Shown here: piece by piece, positions 13,435 through 24,704 of the stretch
Numbering within the stretch: the stretch's first letter is position 1
Layout: each line of letters begins with the position of its first letter
NCBI GenBank assembly: GCA_026873275.1
Contig: JANTUC010000009.1
Span: 1,674,001 to 1,738,000 of the forward strand
Direction of reading: 5' to 3'
Length of the DNA stretch: 64,000 bases
Origin: Pseudopithomyces maydicus
Lineage: Eukaryota; Ascomycota; Dothideomycetes; Pleosporales; Didymosphaeriaceae
Translations under genes and position numbers: made by a program
Notes under the pieces: generated by a model
Told to the model about the DNA's origin: nothing
What the model saw: the letters and a program-made list of their open reading frames with translations, nothing else
The model's database searches: none

Positions 13435-14574
13435 ATGCCAATGTCATGTATGCGCTTTCCAGAACATTAGCATTCAGCGGTGTTTACTGACACATTTGGG
13501 GTAACAGGGACTGCCGAGAACGATCGCCTCCTGCTGCTCAAGCTTATTGAGACTCACGGAATCTCTGTCAACCCCAAGATCATCGCCGAAGCGTGGCGTA
13601 AGTGTTTGCCTTCTTCCCTGTGCGCGTCCATCATAGGGCAGCACAGAGCGATCAGCTACTGCGACTAACAAGCGATATAGCGGATGAAGGCGCCAAACCA
13701 ACCGCCCGCGCCATTACGGAGCGGTTCGTGGTTCTTCGTAAGCTCGCGGGTTTGAAGGTGTCCGTGGGTTCAGGCGGCACCTCAGGCAAGACTCGCACTC
13801 CGCGTGCATCCAAGTACACGACGCCGAAGAAGCGCAAGACAAAGCACGACACGGATGAGAGCGACGCAGAGAAGTACTTGACCGACGAGGATACCCCCAC
13901 CAAGAAGCCCACTCCGCGCAGCGGCGGTGGAGCTAGCGCGCGTGGCCGTGGCGGCCGTGGTGGCGCTCGCGGAGGTCGTGCGACTGCCGTCAAGATGGGT
14001 ACGTATACTTACCATATCAAATCCAGACGCCACTTTTGATCTTCAGAATCGCATACTGATACTTCTCACAGAGAACACCCTTATCGATCTCTCCGACGAT
14101 CCCTTTGACGCCAACTTCGCAAAGGACGCCGCCGAAGCCGCCGACATCCGCCAGACTTCCGAGAAGAGCCCGTTCGACTTCGTCTCCAACGGTATGAACC
14201 GCAATTTCCAAGGCTTCACCCCCATCAATGGCAATCCCACTCTTACTGGATTTGGTCCAGGCAGGAATGATTTGTTCGACAATGGCTTCGCGGCTTCTGG
14301 CCCCGTGCTCATTGACGACATGCCTACGAACGGTACCCAGTTCCATGGCTTCGCTAACATCATGCAAGACTCTGTCACCGGTTCCGGCAACGGAAATAAC
14401 GGTCAAGATGTCAGCCGTGCTCGACCGGCCCGCAAGGCCTCGGCCCAGGCCACCGAGGGCGTCGCGACTCTCCTTATGAATCAGAAGAATGAGGACGAGG
14501 CGCTTGGGGAGCGGTCCAGTGGCGAGGATAGTCAGGCTTCTGAGTACCATGACTTTGAGGAGGACTATGTTTGA
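13435..14574 (+). CDS. Myb/SANT-like nuclear protein with RGG-rich linker
   Basis: Four exons: 13435-13447, 13508-13597, 13681-13998 and 14072-14574. Introns are 13448-13507 (GTATGC...ACAG), 13598-13680 (GTAAGT...ATAG) and 13999-14071 (GTACGT...ACAG), giving 307 aa. The tiny first exon is required: splicing creates Trp5 in WTAENDRLLL, the start of a helical Myb/SANT-like module that runs to about residue 58 (ITERFVVLRKLAG). A basic PKKRKTK nuclear-localisation-like motif lies near residue 83. An acidic Asp/Glu stretch follows, and then an Arg/Gly-rich segment at residues 116-134. The C-terminal half is acidic and Asn/Gly-rich and ends in EEDYV. The domain suggests chromatin or DNA binding in the nucleus; the specific role is unknown. 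Confidence 0.8.
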
Positions 14575-15064
14575 GTCTGTGCTCCACATTGGAGCAGGTG
14601 GGGCTTGGGTAGGCGATTCAAAAGGTGGGAATGGCGTTTGGGTTATTCTACTTTAGGATTGCATTTGTGATGGAGGTTGGCTGCATTGGTCTTGGTCTGG
14701 TGACGAAAGTTGCTGGACTGGAAGATTTATTGCAAAGGTGCCCGCCCAGTTATGTATAGCACTACTATAGGAACCCATCCACGTGTGGTGCTACAAATAT
14801 CCAACAGTATCTGTTCATTACAACACAAGTATCACTTGTTCAAGGCCATGGCAAAACTACCCGCGAGGCTCAGTTTTCCCAATTTATGTAAGCTGTGATC
14901 CGATAGGATTGTCTTATTACAATAACTAATTCGATTTCCCCACAATTCCTCCAAAAGCCCAGTCCTGACGTCCCTTCTCTCTTAGAATCTCGCCGAGCTG
15001 CTCCACCTGTACCAAAACTTTTGTGTCCCTGCCCATACCATATTGCATGTCTCCCTCTCATATT

Positions 15065-15724
15065 CTAGTCGGATCCAATGCACACCCCAGTCAACGGATC
15101 GAAGCTGCTCAAAGTCCCCTCCCTCATAGCCTTCTCCAAACAAGACAAAAGATGGCAATCGAGAAACCACGCTTGATTCACCACGCCCATTCCGCAATTA
15201 GGACAGTATCCGAGATGCTGTGATACATTGAATTTCGGATCGCAGAGGTCTTTGGGCAGGCAGTCTTCGTAGCTTTGGATATCGTAAAACGGATACACGA
15301 ACTTCTTCTCTACGACCGTGGAGGTGCGCCAGTACTCTTGGCATTTGAGCGGACCCTCGTGGTGAAAGTGAGACATCAGCTTGTCCCGACGCATTCCCTT
15401 TCTGCAGACCGGGCACCCAAGCTTGGTTTTGTTGGGGATTTTGGGAATATTGACCCGCTTGTTTGAGAGCTCGCAGTTGGGGAGGTGGGTTTTGAAGAAC
15501 CAGGTGCTCGAGGGATAGTCCTTCTTGCAATGTTCGCAGGTGACTTCTTCGACTTCGTGATATGGATCTTTGGCCTTCTCCGCAACGAGCATGTAGTCGC
15601 GCTGGATTTTGTGGTCTGAGTGGGCGAGGGCGAGCTCCAGAGGGCCGAGGAGATTGTCTAGCGTGTAGCTGGGCGTGGCGTACTCAGTAGGCTCGAAGTC
15701 TTGGTTTTCTTGCTTTATCGGCAT
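15065..15724 (-). CDS. Protein with three C-x2-C-x13-H zinc-finger-like modules
   Basis: A 219-aa frame from the ATG at 15,724; the frame stays open further upstream but has no earlier ATG. Three regularly built modules are visible: C63-x2-C66-x13-H80-x3-C84, C104-x2-C107-x13-H121-x6-C128 and C174-x2-C177-x13-H191-x3-C195. The equal C-to-H spacing argues that they are true zinc-binding repeats. Additional Cys residues lie at 155, 161 and 215. There is no signal peptide or membrane segment. It lies head to head with the gene starting at 15,916, separated by about 190 bp. The spacing does not match classical C2H2 fingers and I recognise no named family; nucleic-acid or protein binding is only inferred. 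Confidence 0.68.
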   Translation of the reverse strand: MPIKQENQDFEPTEYATPSYTLDNLLGPLELALAHSDHKIQRDYMLVAEKAKDPYHEVEEVTCEHCKKDYPSSTWFFKTHLPNCELSNKRVNIPKIPNKTKLGCPVCRKGMRRDKLMSHFHHEGPLKCQEYWRTSTVVEKKFVYPFYDIQSYEDCLPKDLCDPKFNVSQHLGYCPNCGMGVVNQAWFLDCHLLSCLEKAMREGTLSSFDPLTGVCIGSD

Positions 15725-15915
15725 ATCGAAGTTACGGACGTTGCAAGACGAGGAGCAGTTTGTGTGGATGTTGCTGGATGGGGCGTGGTCTGTGTGATTC
15801 TTTCTGGCGGTGGATGAGAAGAGAGAACGGTGGACCAGTTTTGTACGTAAAGAAGCCGCGTATTTTCGTTGAGGTTGTTGGTAGTTCAACTGATCGCAAG
15901 TGTACCGCTGCTGAA

Positions 15916-17036
15916 ATGGAAGCCGTTGCGCCCACGTTGGGAGGTAGGAGAGCCCACAGGCAGTCTACGGTGCACTACCTGACTCGTATCCATGGTCAAT
16001 CGTCTGAAGTGTTTACAGCTCACTTCGTTGAATATGCTGCATGGGTTGTGGGTGGATTTCGAGGATACTCACGAGGATCACAGTCAAGTAAATCGGAAGT
16101 GGTTTGTGAACAGTGGTGTGTGATGGTGGTGACAGTTAGGTTGAGCGATACCAACAAATATCCCGTTGTCCAGTGAGACACAGAGCGCAAACAAACGACC
16201 ACACAACAGCACCCCCACTTCCCCATCGCTTCGACTTACCAGTAGTTCCCAGCCCAACACTCCAATGCAATGGCACGCAAAGACCTGCTAAAAAAGCCTT
16301 CCGCAACAATTTCATCCGCAAGTCTGTCGCGGACCTCAAGTCGGCCGCCAGCGAAAAAGCGCACGGAAGCTTCATCAACTTGCTCTCTCCAAAGAAGAGC
16401 GCGCCACCGAACCACCCTGCTTCCGTCCGCACCGATACACCCGATTTCCCCGCTTATGAGCCGCCGGTCGCCAGTCAAGTCAGCAGCGACACCAGCTCCG
16501 CATCCGAGAGCACCGTGACCAGCCCAGACCCAGATGATTCCGATCAATACACCGAGCCCCTCAGACCCGGCAGCTCCCTCCGCATCTCTACCCCCGAGCT
16601 CCGCCGCCACGACAAGAAAGTCCTAGAACACGGCAGCAACCCCATGACCATGTCCGCGTCGCAGATCCGCAGCGTCATGGAGGAGGTACGCACCTACCTC
16701 ATCCTTCATCCCCCAAGATAAAAAACTAACTCCCCCAAGGCCGACGCCCAGCACAAAGCCAAAATCCGCTCCGCCTACGCGCTGCGCCACCACGAGCGAT
16801 TGCTCGCCGACTGCCGCGATATGTTCGACATGGTGGAAGACATGGTCATGGCGCACTTGGATACTATCGAGACGACGACTAGGATCCTGGATGCCATGGA
16901 GGGGATGAGCCCGCATATTGGGGCTGTGAGGAGGGAGATGGTGCGGAAGCTGAGCGTCTGCGAGGAGCATTTAAGGGTACTGAGGCCAGTGGGAGAGAGA
17001 TTGGAGAGGGCGAAAATGGGGGAGGGGTATGCTTGA
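15916..17036 (+). CDS. Coiled-coil protein of unknown function
   Basis: Proposed exons are 15916-15943, 16243-16685 and 16740-17036. Intron 2 (16686-16739, GTACGC, branch CTAAC, CAAG) is clear. Intron 1 (15944-16242, GTAGGA...CCAG) is inferred because the main frame has no ATG of its own and this join keeps phase, giving 255 aa. Residues 1-150 are Ser/Pro-rich and disordered, with a conserved-looking FIRKSVADLKSAASEKAHGS stretch near the start. The final 100 residues (ADAQHKAKIRSAYALRHHERLL onward) are predicted to be a long amphipathic helix bundle, rich in Glu, Arg, Met and Leu. No signal peptide or catalytic motif is visible. It may be a scaffold or cortical protein, but no function is claimed. 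Confidence 0.6.
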
Positions 17037-17039
17037 TTT

Positions 17040-17990
17040 TGGAGGACGGAGCGTGTGGGGATGGGAGGGGATGGATGGGGTTGCGGGTATAGCTGTGGAG
17101 GGACGGATTGGAGAGTAGGTGGAGTGGTCTGCGGTGTAGACTGCTGGATTGATCCTTCTTTGAGAAGATTTCGGTCATGGATGGGTCGATGGAGGTGAGG
17201 AGAGGTGTAGTCAGGGCATGCAAACATGTGGCACAGGGAAGGTGGGATGTGTCGCAGCTACTCATCAGGCTGGTAAGCTTGACCTTTAGCTATCGAGTCA
17301 GCCAATACGACCAAGATCTGTATTGCCAAGACTATAATATTGCTACAGGGTATTAGCTATAAGACCCTAGTCCTGAATATTCACCTACTTCGTCCCTGAC
17401 AGTCGGGCGACAGAGGGCTGTCACGGGGAGTTTAGCTAACCTTGGGATGATCTGACCATGGAGGGGCCGTCTACGTAGCAGACAGCATTCAAAAGCAGCC
17501 ATGACAAATACCGATACCTTTCATAAGAATCATGGGAAGCAAGGTCTGTAAGGCATGGAACTGATGCCCGAGGTTCGTGCCAGCTGTCAATATATGGGGA
17601 TGGGGATGACCGCACATCGCGCGTACGAGGCAAGGATCGGCTATTGTCGCCCCTCGATCACAGCATTAAATAGCGCATCCCCTCCATCGTTCGCTGATGG
17701 ATAGTAAGGCCAGTCGCACAACTGTGCAGCAGACCCGAGGAGGTCAGATTTGACGCAGCTCTAGCTCTCCCACTTGGCTGTTCAGGGCTAGCCCTACGAG
17801 GGTCCTAATCGCCTCCTTCCTCTAGCGCTGCGAGTCGCTCCTTCCAGAGCGGGCTGTGTAAATAAACGCAGCACGACCCCTCATTCGATGATCCCATCAC
17901 AGTATATCTCTGCGCTGGCCATGCCGACTACACCTCGCCCTCTTCGCAGTGCTGCAGCGCTCCCACGCGCTCCAAGCTCCCCAGCACCCG
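17040..17990. other. Intergenic region
   Basis: No supported gene. The frames on both strands are short and lack splice signals. The last 300 bp contain CT-rich stretches consistent with the promoter and leader of the hydrolase gene that starts at 17,995. Confidence 0.5.
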
Positions 17991-17994
17991 TGCC

Positions 17995-18909
17995 ATGATC
18001 AGGGAATCCGACGCCCTCACCCTCAAGGACGGACGCGTCTTGTCCTTCGCCATCTATGGCTCGCCCGTGCCGTCGACCAGCGTCTTCTACTTCCACTCGT
18101 TTGCTTCGTCCCGCAAGGAGGGCAAGATATGGCACACGGCAGCCGCAAAGCTCGGCGTCCGCCTAGTCGCACCTGACCGCCCGGGACTCGGCAACTCCAG
18201 TCCCCAAGCTAACAGAGCCTTTCTGGATTGGCCCAAGGATGTGATCGCCCTGGCAGATCACCTCAAGATTCAAACTTTCTACGTCCTGGGATGGAGCGGC
18301 GGGGGCCCGTATGTGCTCGCCTGTGTGAAGAGCGTGCCGACGGAGCGGTTGGCGGGCGCCGCGGTGGTTTCCGGACTCTATCCTACCTCACTTGGAACCG
18401 CGGGGATGATGACGGGCTTGCGCTTGATGATCTGGGCTGGGCCGTGGGCGAGCGGTATCGTCAGTTCGGTGGCAGATATGTTTGTCGGCAAAGCAGCGCG
18501 GGACCCGGATCCAAAGGTATACGAAGAAACGCTTGCCAAGGCCATCGAAGGCAGGCTTGAGATCGACAAGCGCGCCATGAAAGACGAGAGGAACTGGCCT
18601 GGCTTCTGTGAGGGTACTAGAGAGGGGCTCCGGCAAGGTGGTCACGGTACGGGTGTGGAGAACAAGCTGAACGGAAGTCCCTGGGGTTTCGAGCTTACCG
18701 ATCTGAAAGTCGGCAAGAATGGTGTACCTTTGACCCTCTGGCATGGAAGCGAAGATATCAACTGCCCACCTGCGATGGCTCAGAAAGCACAGGCACTCAT
18801 GCCGGACGCGAAGCTTAACATGATGGAAGGCGAGGGACACGTGAGCTTTGGGTTCAGCCACCAGGAGGATATTTTGAAGGATCTCATCGGCGCCCGGGAA
18901 GTTTATTGA
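17995..18909 (+). CDS. Alpha/beta-hydrolase fold protein
   Basis: Single-exon gene of 304 aa. The nucleophile elbow GWSGGG places the catalytic serine at residue 101. The acid is Asp254 in HGSEDINCP and the histidine is His282 in GEGHVSFG, so a complete triad in canonical order is present. An early DRPGLG segment near residue 61 corresponds to the conserved loop after strand beta-4 of this fold. There is no signal peptide, so it is probably cytosolic. Length and organisation match the broad family of fungal esterase/epoxide-hydrolase-like proteins. Substrate cannot be told from sequence, and no biosynthetic cluster surrounds it. An ATG at 17,921 is in a different frame, so the start at 17,995 is preferred. 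Confidence 0.9.
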   Translation: MIRESDALTLKDGRVLSFAIYGSPVPSTSVFYFHSFASSRKEGKIWHTAAAKLGVRLVAPDRPGLGNSSPQANRAFLDWPKDVIALADHLKIQTFYVLGWSGGGPYVLACVKSVPTERLAGAAVVSGLYPTSLGTAGMMTGLRLMIWAGPWASGIVSSVADMFVGKAARDPDPKVYEETLAKAIEGRLEIDKRAMKDERNWPGFCEGTREGLRQGGHGTGVENKLNGSPWGFELTDLKVGKNGVPLTLWHGSEDINCPPAMAQKAQALMPDAKLNMMEGEGHVSFGFSHQEDILKDLIGAREVY

Positions 18910-19080
18910 TCATGTCTGGTATACGGCCTCTCACTTCAATGATAATGACGACCACGATAGATAATGACTCACGAATGAAAGCATTCCATAGTTCTAAAGT
19001 AATCCTTACAATCTGCTCAATAGTGTAGCCCAAAATGTATACCCCCAACCCCCAGAGAGCCCAACAACCCAACAAAACCC

Positions 19081-19676
19081 TTAGGCCGCCCAAAGAGCAA
19101 TCCTCTCATCATCCCTTTCAACCTCCACCTCGTCTTCCTCGTCCGACGTGCTCCCCATCTCCGCCGCAACCTCATCGACAATATCCTGCATCTTCAAAAG
19201 CTGTGCCCTCGTAACCTTCTCCTCATCGGGGAAAATGTATCGGCACAGATACGCTGTGCAGGGGACCATTTCGCGCAGGTCGGGGGCCAAGGCCGAGCCC
19301 GCGCTCGCGTCCTCGAGTATGTCTTCTTCGAGGGTCTCCCGGATGTGGAGAAAGAACTTCTCGATGCTGTTGGTGATGTTAGCAACGTCCGAAAACTTGT
19401 ATGGATATAATAAGTAGAACGAAAAATGTAGCGTGCAGGCAAAGCAAAGTTGCTTCCTTACCTTTCATCCGTTTTATCTCCATCCATCTCCTCAACTTCG
19501 ATTGCTTTTGGTGTTGGGGAGGTCATTTCGTCGCGGGCGACGTGAGGCTCTGAGAGCCTGTATGACGGGTGCTTGGTGAGATGGTGATAGCGGGCGCCGG
19601 TGGGGATCCAGGGGCGGGGGACCGCCATGGAGAGTGTGGTGGCGAGGAGAGTGGTGAAGGTGAGAGCGTAGCGCAT
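19081..19676 (-). CDS. Small secreted protein with acidic C-terminus
   Basis: Two exons, 19676-19462 and 19366-19081, joined across intron 19461-19367 (GTAAGG, branch GCTAAC, CAACAG), giving 166 aa. The donor AG and the following C make a serine codon and restore one frame. Residues 1-18 (MRYALTFTTLLATTLSMA) form a clear signal peptide. A Pro/His/Tyr-rich segment follows, then a helical region beginning IEKFFLHIRETLEEDILED, a PCTAYLC motif with the only two cysteines of the mature chain, and a strongly acidic end (STSDEEDEVEVERDDER). I recognise no named domain. It could be an apoplastic effector-like or cell-wall protein; only secretion is supported. Confidence 0.72.
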
Positions 19677-19679
19677 GGT

Positions 19680-22600
19680 GAATGTGGTTTTATGCCGTGC
19701 GGCTTGGTTTGTTCTTAAGGTGGATGTATGGTTGGTATGCAGTGTGTGGTATGAGATGATGTTTTGAGTTGTGTGATGGGAGAGAGAAGAAAGAGGGAGA
19801 TAGGTGGATGGTATTTATCTCTATAGGTGTTGAGAAATTCTGGTGCGCTTTGTGGGCTTTGTGGGCTGGGAAAGGGTTGTTGGGGTGGGCTAGGCTAGTA
19901 TACCTGATTGTGCCTGGGGGCTGCCACTCTAGTGTACCGACACGGAGGATCAGGTTATTCGAATGGCATAGCGGCCAAGAAATTCATTTAACGCATAGAC
20001 AGAGATTTTCCGTGGTGCAAAGCGAATAAGAAGAGTCGAATGGGTAAGCTGAGCCAGGGACCTAGAATTTAGTATACTTTACCACCCATGTGGCGGTCCG
20101 CTCAACGTCTCGTAGAATAGTTTGCGGCACTCAAAATGCTTCAGATACGGCTACAGAGGTGTTCAGATAGATTGGAGAGAAATTCTTGATCTACTAGGAT
20201 TGTGATTTGACTGCTCAAGTAGACCGCATCTGAACCAAAGAAGATTGTACATGCGTCCAGCGCAAGATATAGGTGGAAAGACCCAAAGAAATTGTTTTTT
20301 ACTCAGTCCTCCTGCTGCGATTTTTTATTTTTCACCTCAACAACAATAAGGATTACACATTGCGCATTTGATATGTCAGCACAACATCAGGCAAACTCAA
20401 TAAGCCTTTGAAGTCCCTGCACAGGATCAGGAGTCAGCTTGTCCCACGACCAAATTCAACAGTAACAGCTTTCGAGCTATGTAGGAGCTAACTAACCTTT
20501 GAATTCATCCTGCATAGAACAATGACGTACATATAAAAATACCAGGGCCAACCACTTCGCACGGAGCGCTTGCCTATCATGTGGCTCGCACTTCATGCTC
20601 AGGATTGCCCACATGCCTTCTCGGGAATCCGCTGGCCAGCGGATAACCCTCTTGTCCTTGTTATTTTTGTTGGCCCAATAAGCCTTTGAACGACTACGCG
20701 GGCTGGAAACTTGTTCATAGGTATCGGTACGTCGTGAGTTATGATTGAGAGTGCCTGAAGCATATTAGAACGATCTTGTCGATGTTGACATGTTTTGCCT
20801 ACCTAAGAGACGCCCTGATTGCGGAGATGGGTGCCAAATTTCATCGGACTTCGCCTCTTCATCGCTGCATACATATATGTACGAGTCCATTCTGTTCTTT
20901 GGATTTGTGGCGGTCGTGAAAATAATTGAGGAGGAACTGTCTTGGAATTATGTTTTCGACAAATATCTCTATCCCTGTTTGTTCAGTCGGGCAAGTGAAA
21001 CGTGATTCGTTGAGCTGTGTGGTTACACGACGGCACGAAAGGACGACTGATAGCCATACATCGTTCTCGTAAACAAAAACATCAGACCTGTATGTTGGTG
21101 TATTAAGCGCGATAAGAATTTTGTGGCTGGGGCGATAGTATCTTCAGTACGGGAAAGATGCCGATTGGTGCACTTCAGTATTCAATTGGCATGCGGGTCT
21201 GCAGATGTGCGGCCCCAGGGCTCAGGGCTGAGGCTTTATGCTACTATGAAAAGCAAACATATCTTTGTTTGATTCCATGATTCGCCCGATGACTGAAGTC
21301 ATAGCTTTGCAGGTCTTGCTTCCGCTCCAAAACGGATCTAGAACTAGCAAGTGGTGTACGGCGAGAGGACAGTACGCGATATCAACGACGGTTAATTCAC
21401 ATCTGTCTACTCGCCAACCCGCTAATTCGTTATCAGAAAAAGATGAAGAAGACGCACTGCGACCGAAGTATCCGAGCATTTAGAACGTGGGTGAAAAGAT
21501 GGCATGCCTCAGCCTGTAAGGATTGCCATCAAATGCCTTCAGCTTGACGGCCATCGCCAAAATTTTCAGCATAGTAGTGGAGATGATAGCAAAATTTCGG
21601 GCCTCATTTATTCAGTGGAATTACAGGAGACAGGGAGTTTACTAAGCAGTGAGAATATCGGCGGAAAAGAAGGTGCAAATGCCACCGATCGTGATCACCC
21701 TTTGTTCGCTCCTAACAAGCTTGCTGTCTTATCTACCACCACACTCACCGGAAGGTCGAAATCTTTCTTGAAACCAATATCATTGAAAACACCGATATGA
21801 TCATCATAAAGTGTTACTAGGATCTCGAAAAGAACAATATTCATGCTTGTTGTTGATTTAAGAGAATCAAATTGTGATAGACTTATTCCCGAATAGCACG
21901 ATAAAAGTGAGCGACGAAGATACCCTGATACATTTAGAGTATGAGATGATGGTAAATGTGTTGGAAAACGAATCTAATGTACAAAGGATCGATACTGTTT
22001 CTTCTTAGCTTGAATTCATGCTTCTTTCATCCGTTCTCTCAGTTTTGTTTTCACCTTCAACTATATAGTGACTATGCCGCGATGATGATAGCGCATCACG
22101 TTTTTCATCGTAAAGTTCTTGAACCAGCGTAATATCACAAGAGATGTGTCGGTTCATTGGTATTTAATTGAACTGGAGGTCTGCATTGGGATTGCCTTCG
22201 ATAGAAAACACAAATGTGATTGTGCATGTGTAACGTAAAGGCTCGATAACGAGTTTCTTTAGCACCAACCGGGCTATGCATTGCTAAACGTTACAACGCG
22301 AAGTCCTGGACCACTTGAAAAAATTACCCCATTGCGGCTGAGCTGTGCGAAACTCAGTTGCCTTTTCAATACGCGCAGGCACTTCTAGCTGAGGCACGTT
22401 AGTAGATATATCACATGGTTTACACAAAGGTAAGCTTACGTATGACAGCTTACATCCACAATGCAACAATACCCACGTGACTTGACGCTACATACGTTCA
22501 AATAAAAACAGCGGATAATCAGTTGTAACACGATTCACAAAAATGTACTCACATCTCTCGTATCGGCGATTCTTGTCCCACGACCTAATTCAACTAACTC

Positions 22601-22975
22601 GCCAGATTTCCACCAAAACTTCAGGCCACCAAGTGTGACTACTCGAAAGATCTAGCCTGCATAAACATTTTTCGGAGAGCGAGTGTGTAGATCAGTCTTC
22701 AAAGCAACGCTTGCGTACATCTTCCTTCTTGAGGGATAGGGTACAAGAGGAGGTGACACGAAGGTATCGCGCTGAGTATCGTGGGCCGCAATCTACGAGT
22801 CGGGTACGTTGCTTTGGAAACGATGAGGTATATTCGGAAGGCCTGAGTACGACGGGAAGAGATATATAAACTGGTTGAAAAGTTATGTAGAAAATAAGAA
22901 AACATCACCGCCAATTCAACTTTCTTCCTCACCACAATTGTTCTCAAACACCTACCCAACCTCCAACAACCCCAT
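19680..22975. other. Gene-free region with scattered short repeats
   Basis: No convincing coding exon. It holds a 23-base near-identical repeat (CTTGTCCCACGACC[A/T]AATTCAAC) at 20,438-20,460 and 22,572-22,594, and a 14-base repeat AATAAGCCTTTGAA near 20,399 and 20,677. These could be remnants of a diverged mobile element, but no ends or target duplications are recognisable. The region is moderately AT-rich relative to neighbouring genes. Confidence 0.45.
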
Positions 22976-22980
22976 CCAAA

Positions 22981-23279
22981 ATGCAGTTCCCCCTCCTCAC
23001 CCTCCTCCTTGCCACCTCGGCCACCAGCATGTCCCTCCCATCCGACCTATCCACCGACACTGCCAACGCCATCGAAGCCCGCTTCCCACCCGACATCACG
23101 CTGTCGTCCAACGACCTCGCCTCGCGCGCCGACCTCGTCTGCAAGTGCGGCCCAGAATTCACTTGCAATAAGAGCGTCACCGAGTGCTGCAAGTCCACCG
23201 GGGGTATGGGATGTGCAATACCAAGACGCATAAGTGCAAGTGTGGGAAGGAGTGCAATCCGCTTCAGTGTGGGTGGTAG
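22981..23279 (+). CDS. Cysteine-rich small secreted protein, candidate effector (frameshifted as given)
   Basis: The ATG at 22,981 opens with a strong signal peptide (MQFPLLTLLLATSATSMS), followed by a short pro-like segment ending in Ala-Arg and a cysteine-rich region starting CKCGPEFTCNKS. The initial frame runs into arginine/glycine-rich nonsense after 23,205. From 23,211 to the TAG at 23,277-23,279 another frame carries 22 codons dense in Cys and Lys (MCNTKTHKCKCGKEC...). The break lies at a run of five G (23,200-23,204) and a single-base length change there would reconcile the halves. No intron of realistic size can do this. Together the two parts hold about ten cysteines in under 100 residues, typical of disulfide-stabilised fungal secreted effectors. 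Function is unknown; it may be intact with a base-call error or genuinely broken. Confidence 0.6.
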
Positions 23280-24700
23280 AGTGGGTAGAAGTTATGGAGA
23301 TGGCGGCGGGTGGGGTGAAGAGGTGCGATGATGGATTCATGGAGAATTTGTATGCAGGCCTGTCATTACATACATGCTGTTAGGTTTTGCTGGATACGAA
23401 GGCGTACATGCGGTAGTTATTGAGAGTTGGATCGCTCTACCTGAGATCATTGTGTTGCTGCAGGCTTACTTTACTGACAAGAGGTTAAAAAGAGATTGAT
23501 GGAAAGACTCCGGCGACGCTCCTTCGTCTATTTCTGACTGTTAAGTCTGATGGACTGTCCTGACTGTATGTTCGTAAGGTTTAGCTGTTAGCACACACAA
23601 GTCAGAACTGCATACGCAGTTAAGGTAGACGAAGTTTGTAAGCCCGATATGTTTTGGCAGCTACGTATCTGCGCTGTCACCCGCTACGGGAGATCCTATG
23701 ACTCCCGCCGCCGTTCCAGATCTCCCCATGCTACATCCCAGATACCCAGCTTTGAAACGGCTCCGAAAATTAGCCCAGTGATTGGCCAAATTTCCACCAT
23801 CAATTTTCAAATACCGTTTATCCTGTAGTGATCCATGTGGGCTCCTGCATAGTTTCGGCCCCAGAATAGCTTACGGCGCGTCTCGCAACCCCAGTGGCCC
23901 AGGCGGTTCATGTGGTTCTGGGCGACATCGAAGCTGTGGAACTCGCGGTTGTATCTCTAGCATTTGTACATTGTTTCGCTGAGAGAAGTGTAAGCTTGGA
24001 GTAGACTGTGGGGGTCGGATAAACCTGTAGGGCAGAGTCCACTGACTTGGCAAGCAGGCGCAAATACGATAGAAGCGATACAACTTCTTGGCCGTACGTG
24101 TTGCACAAATGTGGGTCGAACACGCTGAGAGCAAAAGATTGAGGAATATAATCGTGACGGCGGGATGGTAGAGGGTGTTGGAGAAAGTAGCGTGTTTTGT
24201 ACGCGACTGGGTGGTGCACACTGGGTCGCTCTTTCCCTTTCGAACAGAAGTGGGACCCACTCTATTATGAGAATAATCAGTAAACAAACTTTGGCCTTGG
24301 GACCTCCGGATAACGTATCATGGGACGCTGTCCTGGAGATCCCGACCCGTAGGAAATATGGCTTTGAGCCCGAGACCAGCCGGAGCTTATAGGCAGATGG
24401 CTTTGCAAGGGACCATAGAGTAAAACTGAAAAAAAAAAACAACTTGAACGCGTACCGAAGCTCAGTTCCTCACATCTTGTCACGCAAAAACTTCATCACG
24501 ATACAGCATTGCATTGCCAGAGCCCTATCAGCTCGAACATAGTATCCCCATCAGATCCTCCTACTCCCAACGCCGAAACGCCAACCTAATACCCTTAACT
24601 TTTAAAACCTTTCCTTGGTCAAAGTCATGCGAGATGCCTATTCCGCTCGCTTTCCCAGTCCACTTCTCACTTCTCAAAACGTCCTACATACATATATCCT
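23280..24700. other. Intergenic region
   Basis: Nothing coding is supported. Open frames on the minus strand between 23,870 and 24,480 have poor codon use and no consistent splice pairs. A short A-run lies at about 24,429-24,440. Confidence 0.5.
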
Positions 24701-24704
24701 AGGC

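Noticed and set aside
16173..16242. GTG start for the coiled-coil gene
   Set aside because: Nuclear fungal genes start at ATG; an upstream ATG exon with matching phase and splice sites exists.
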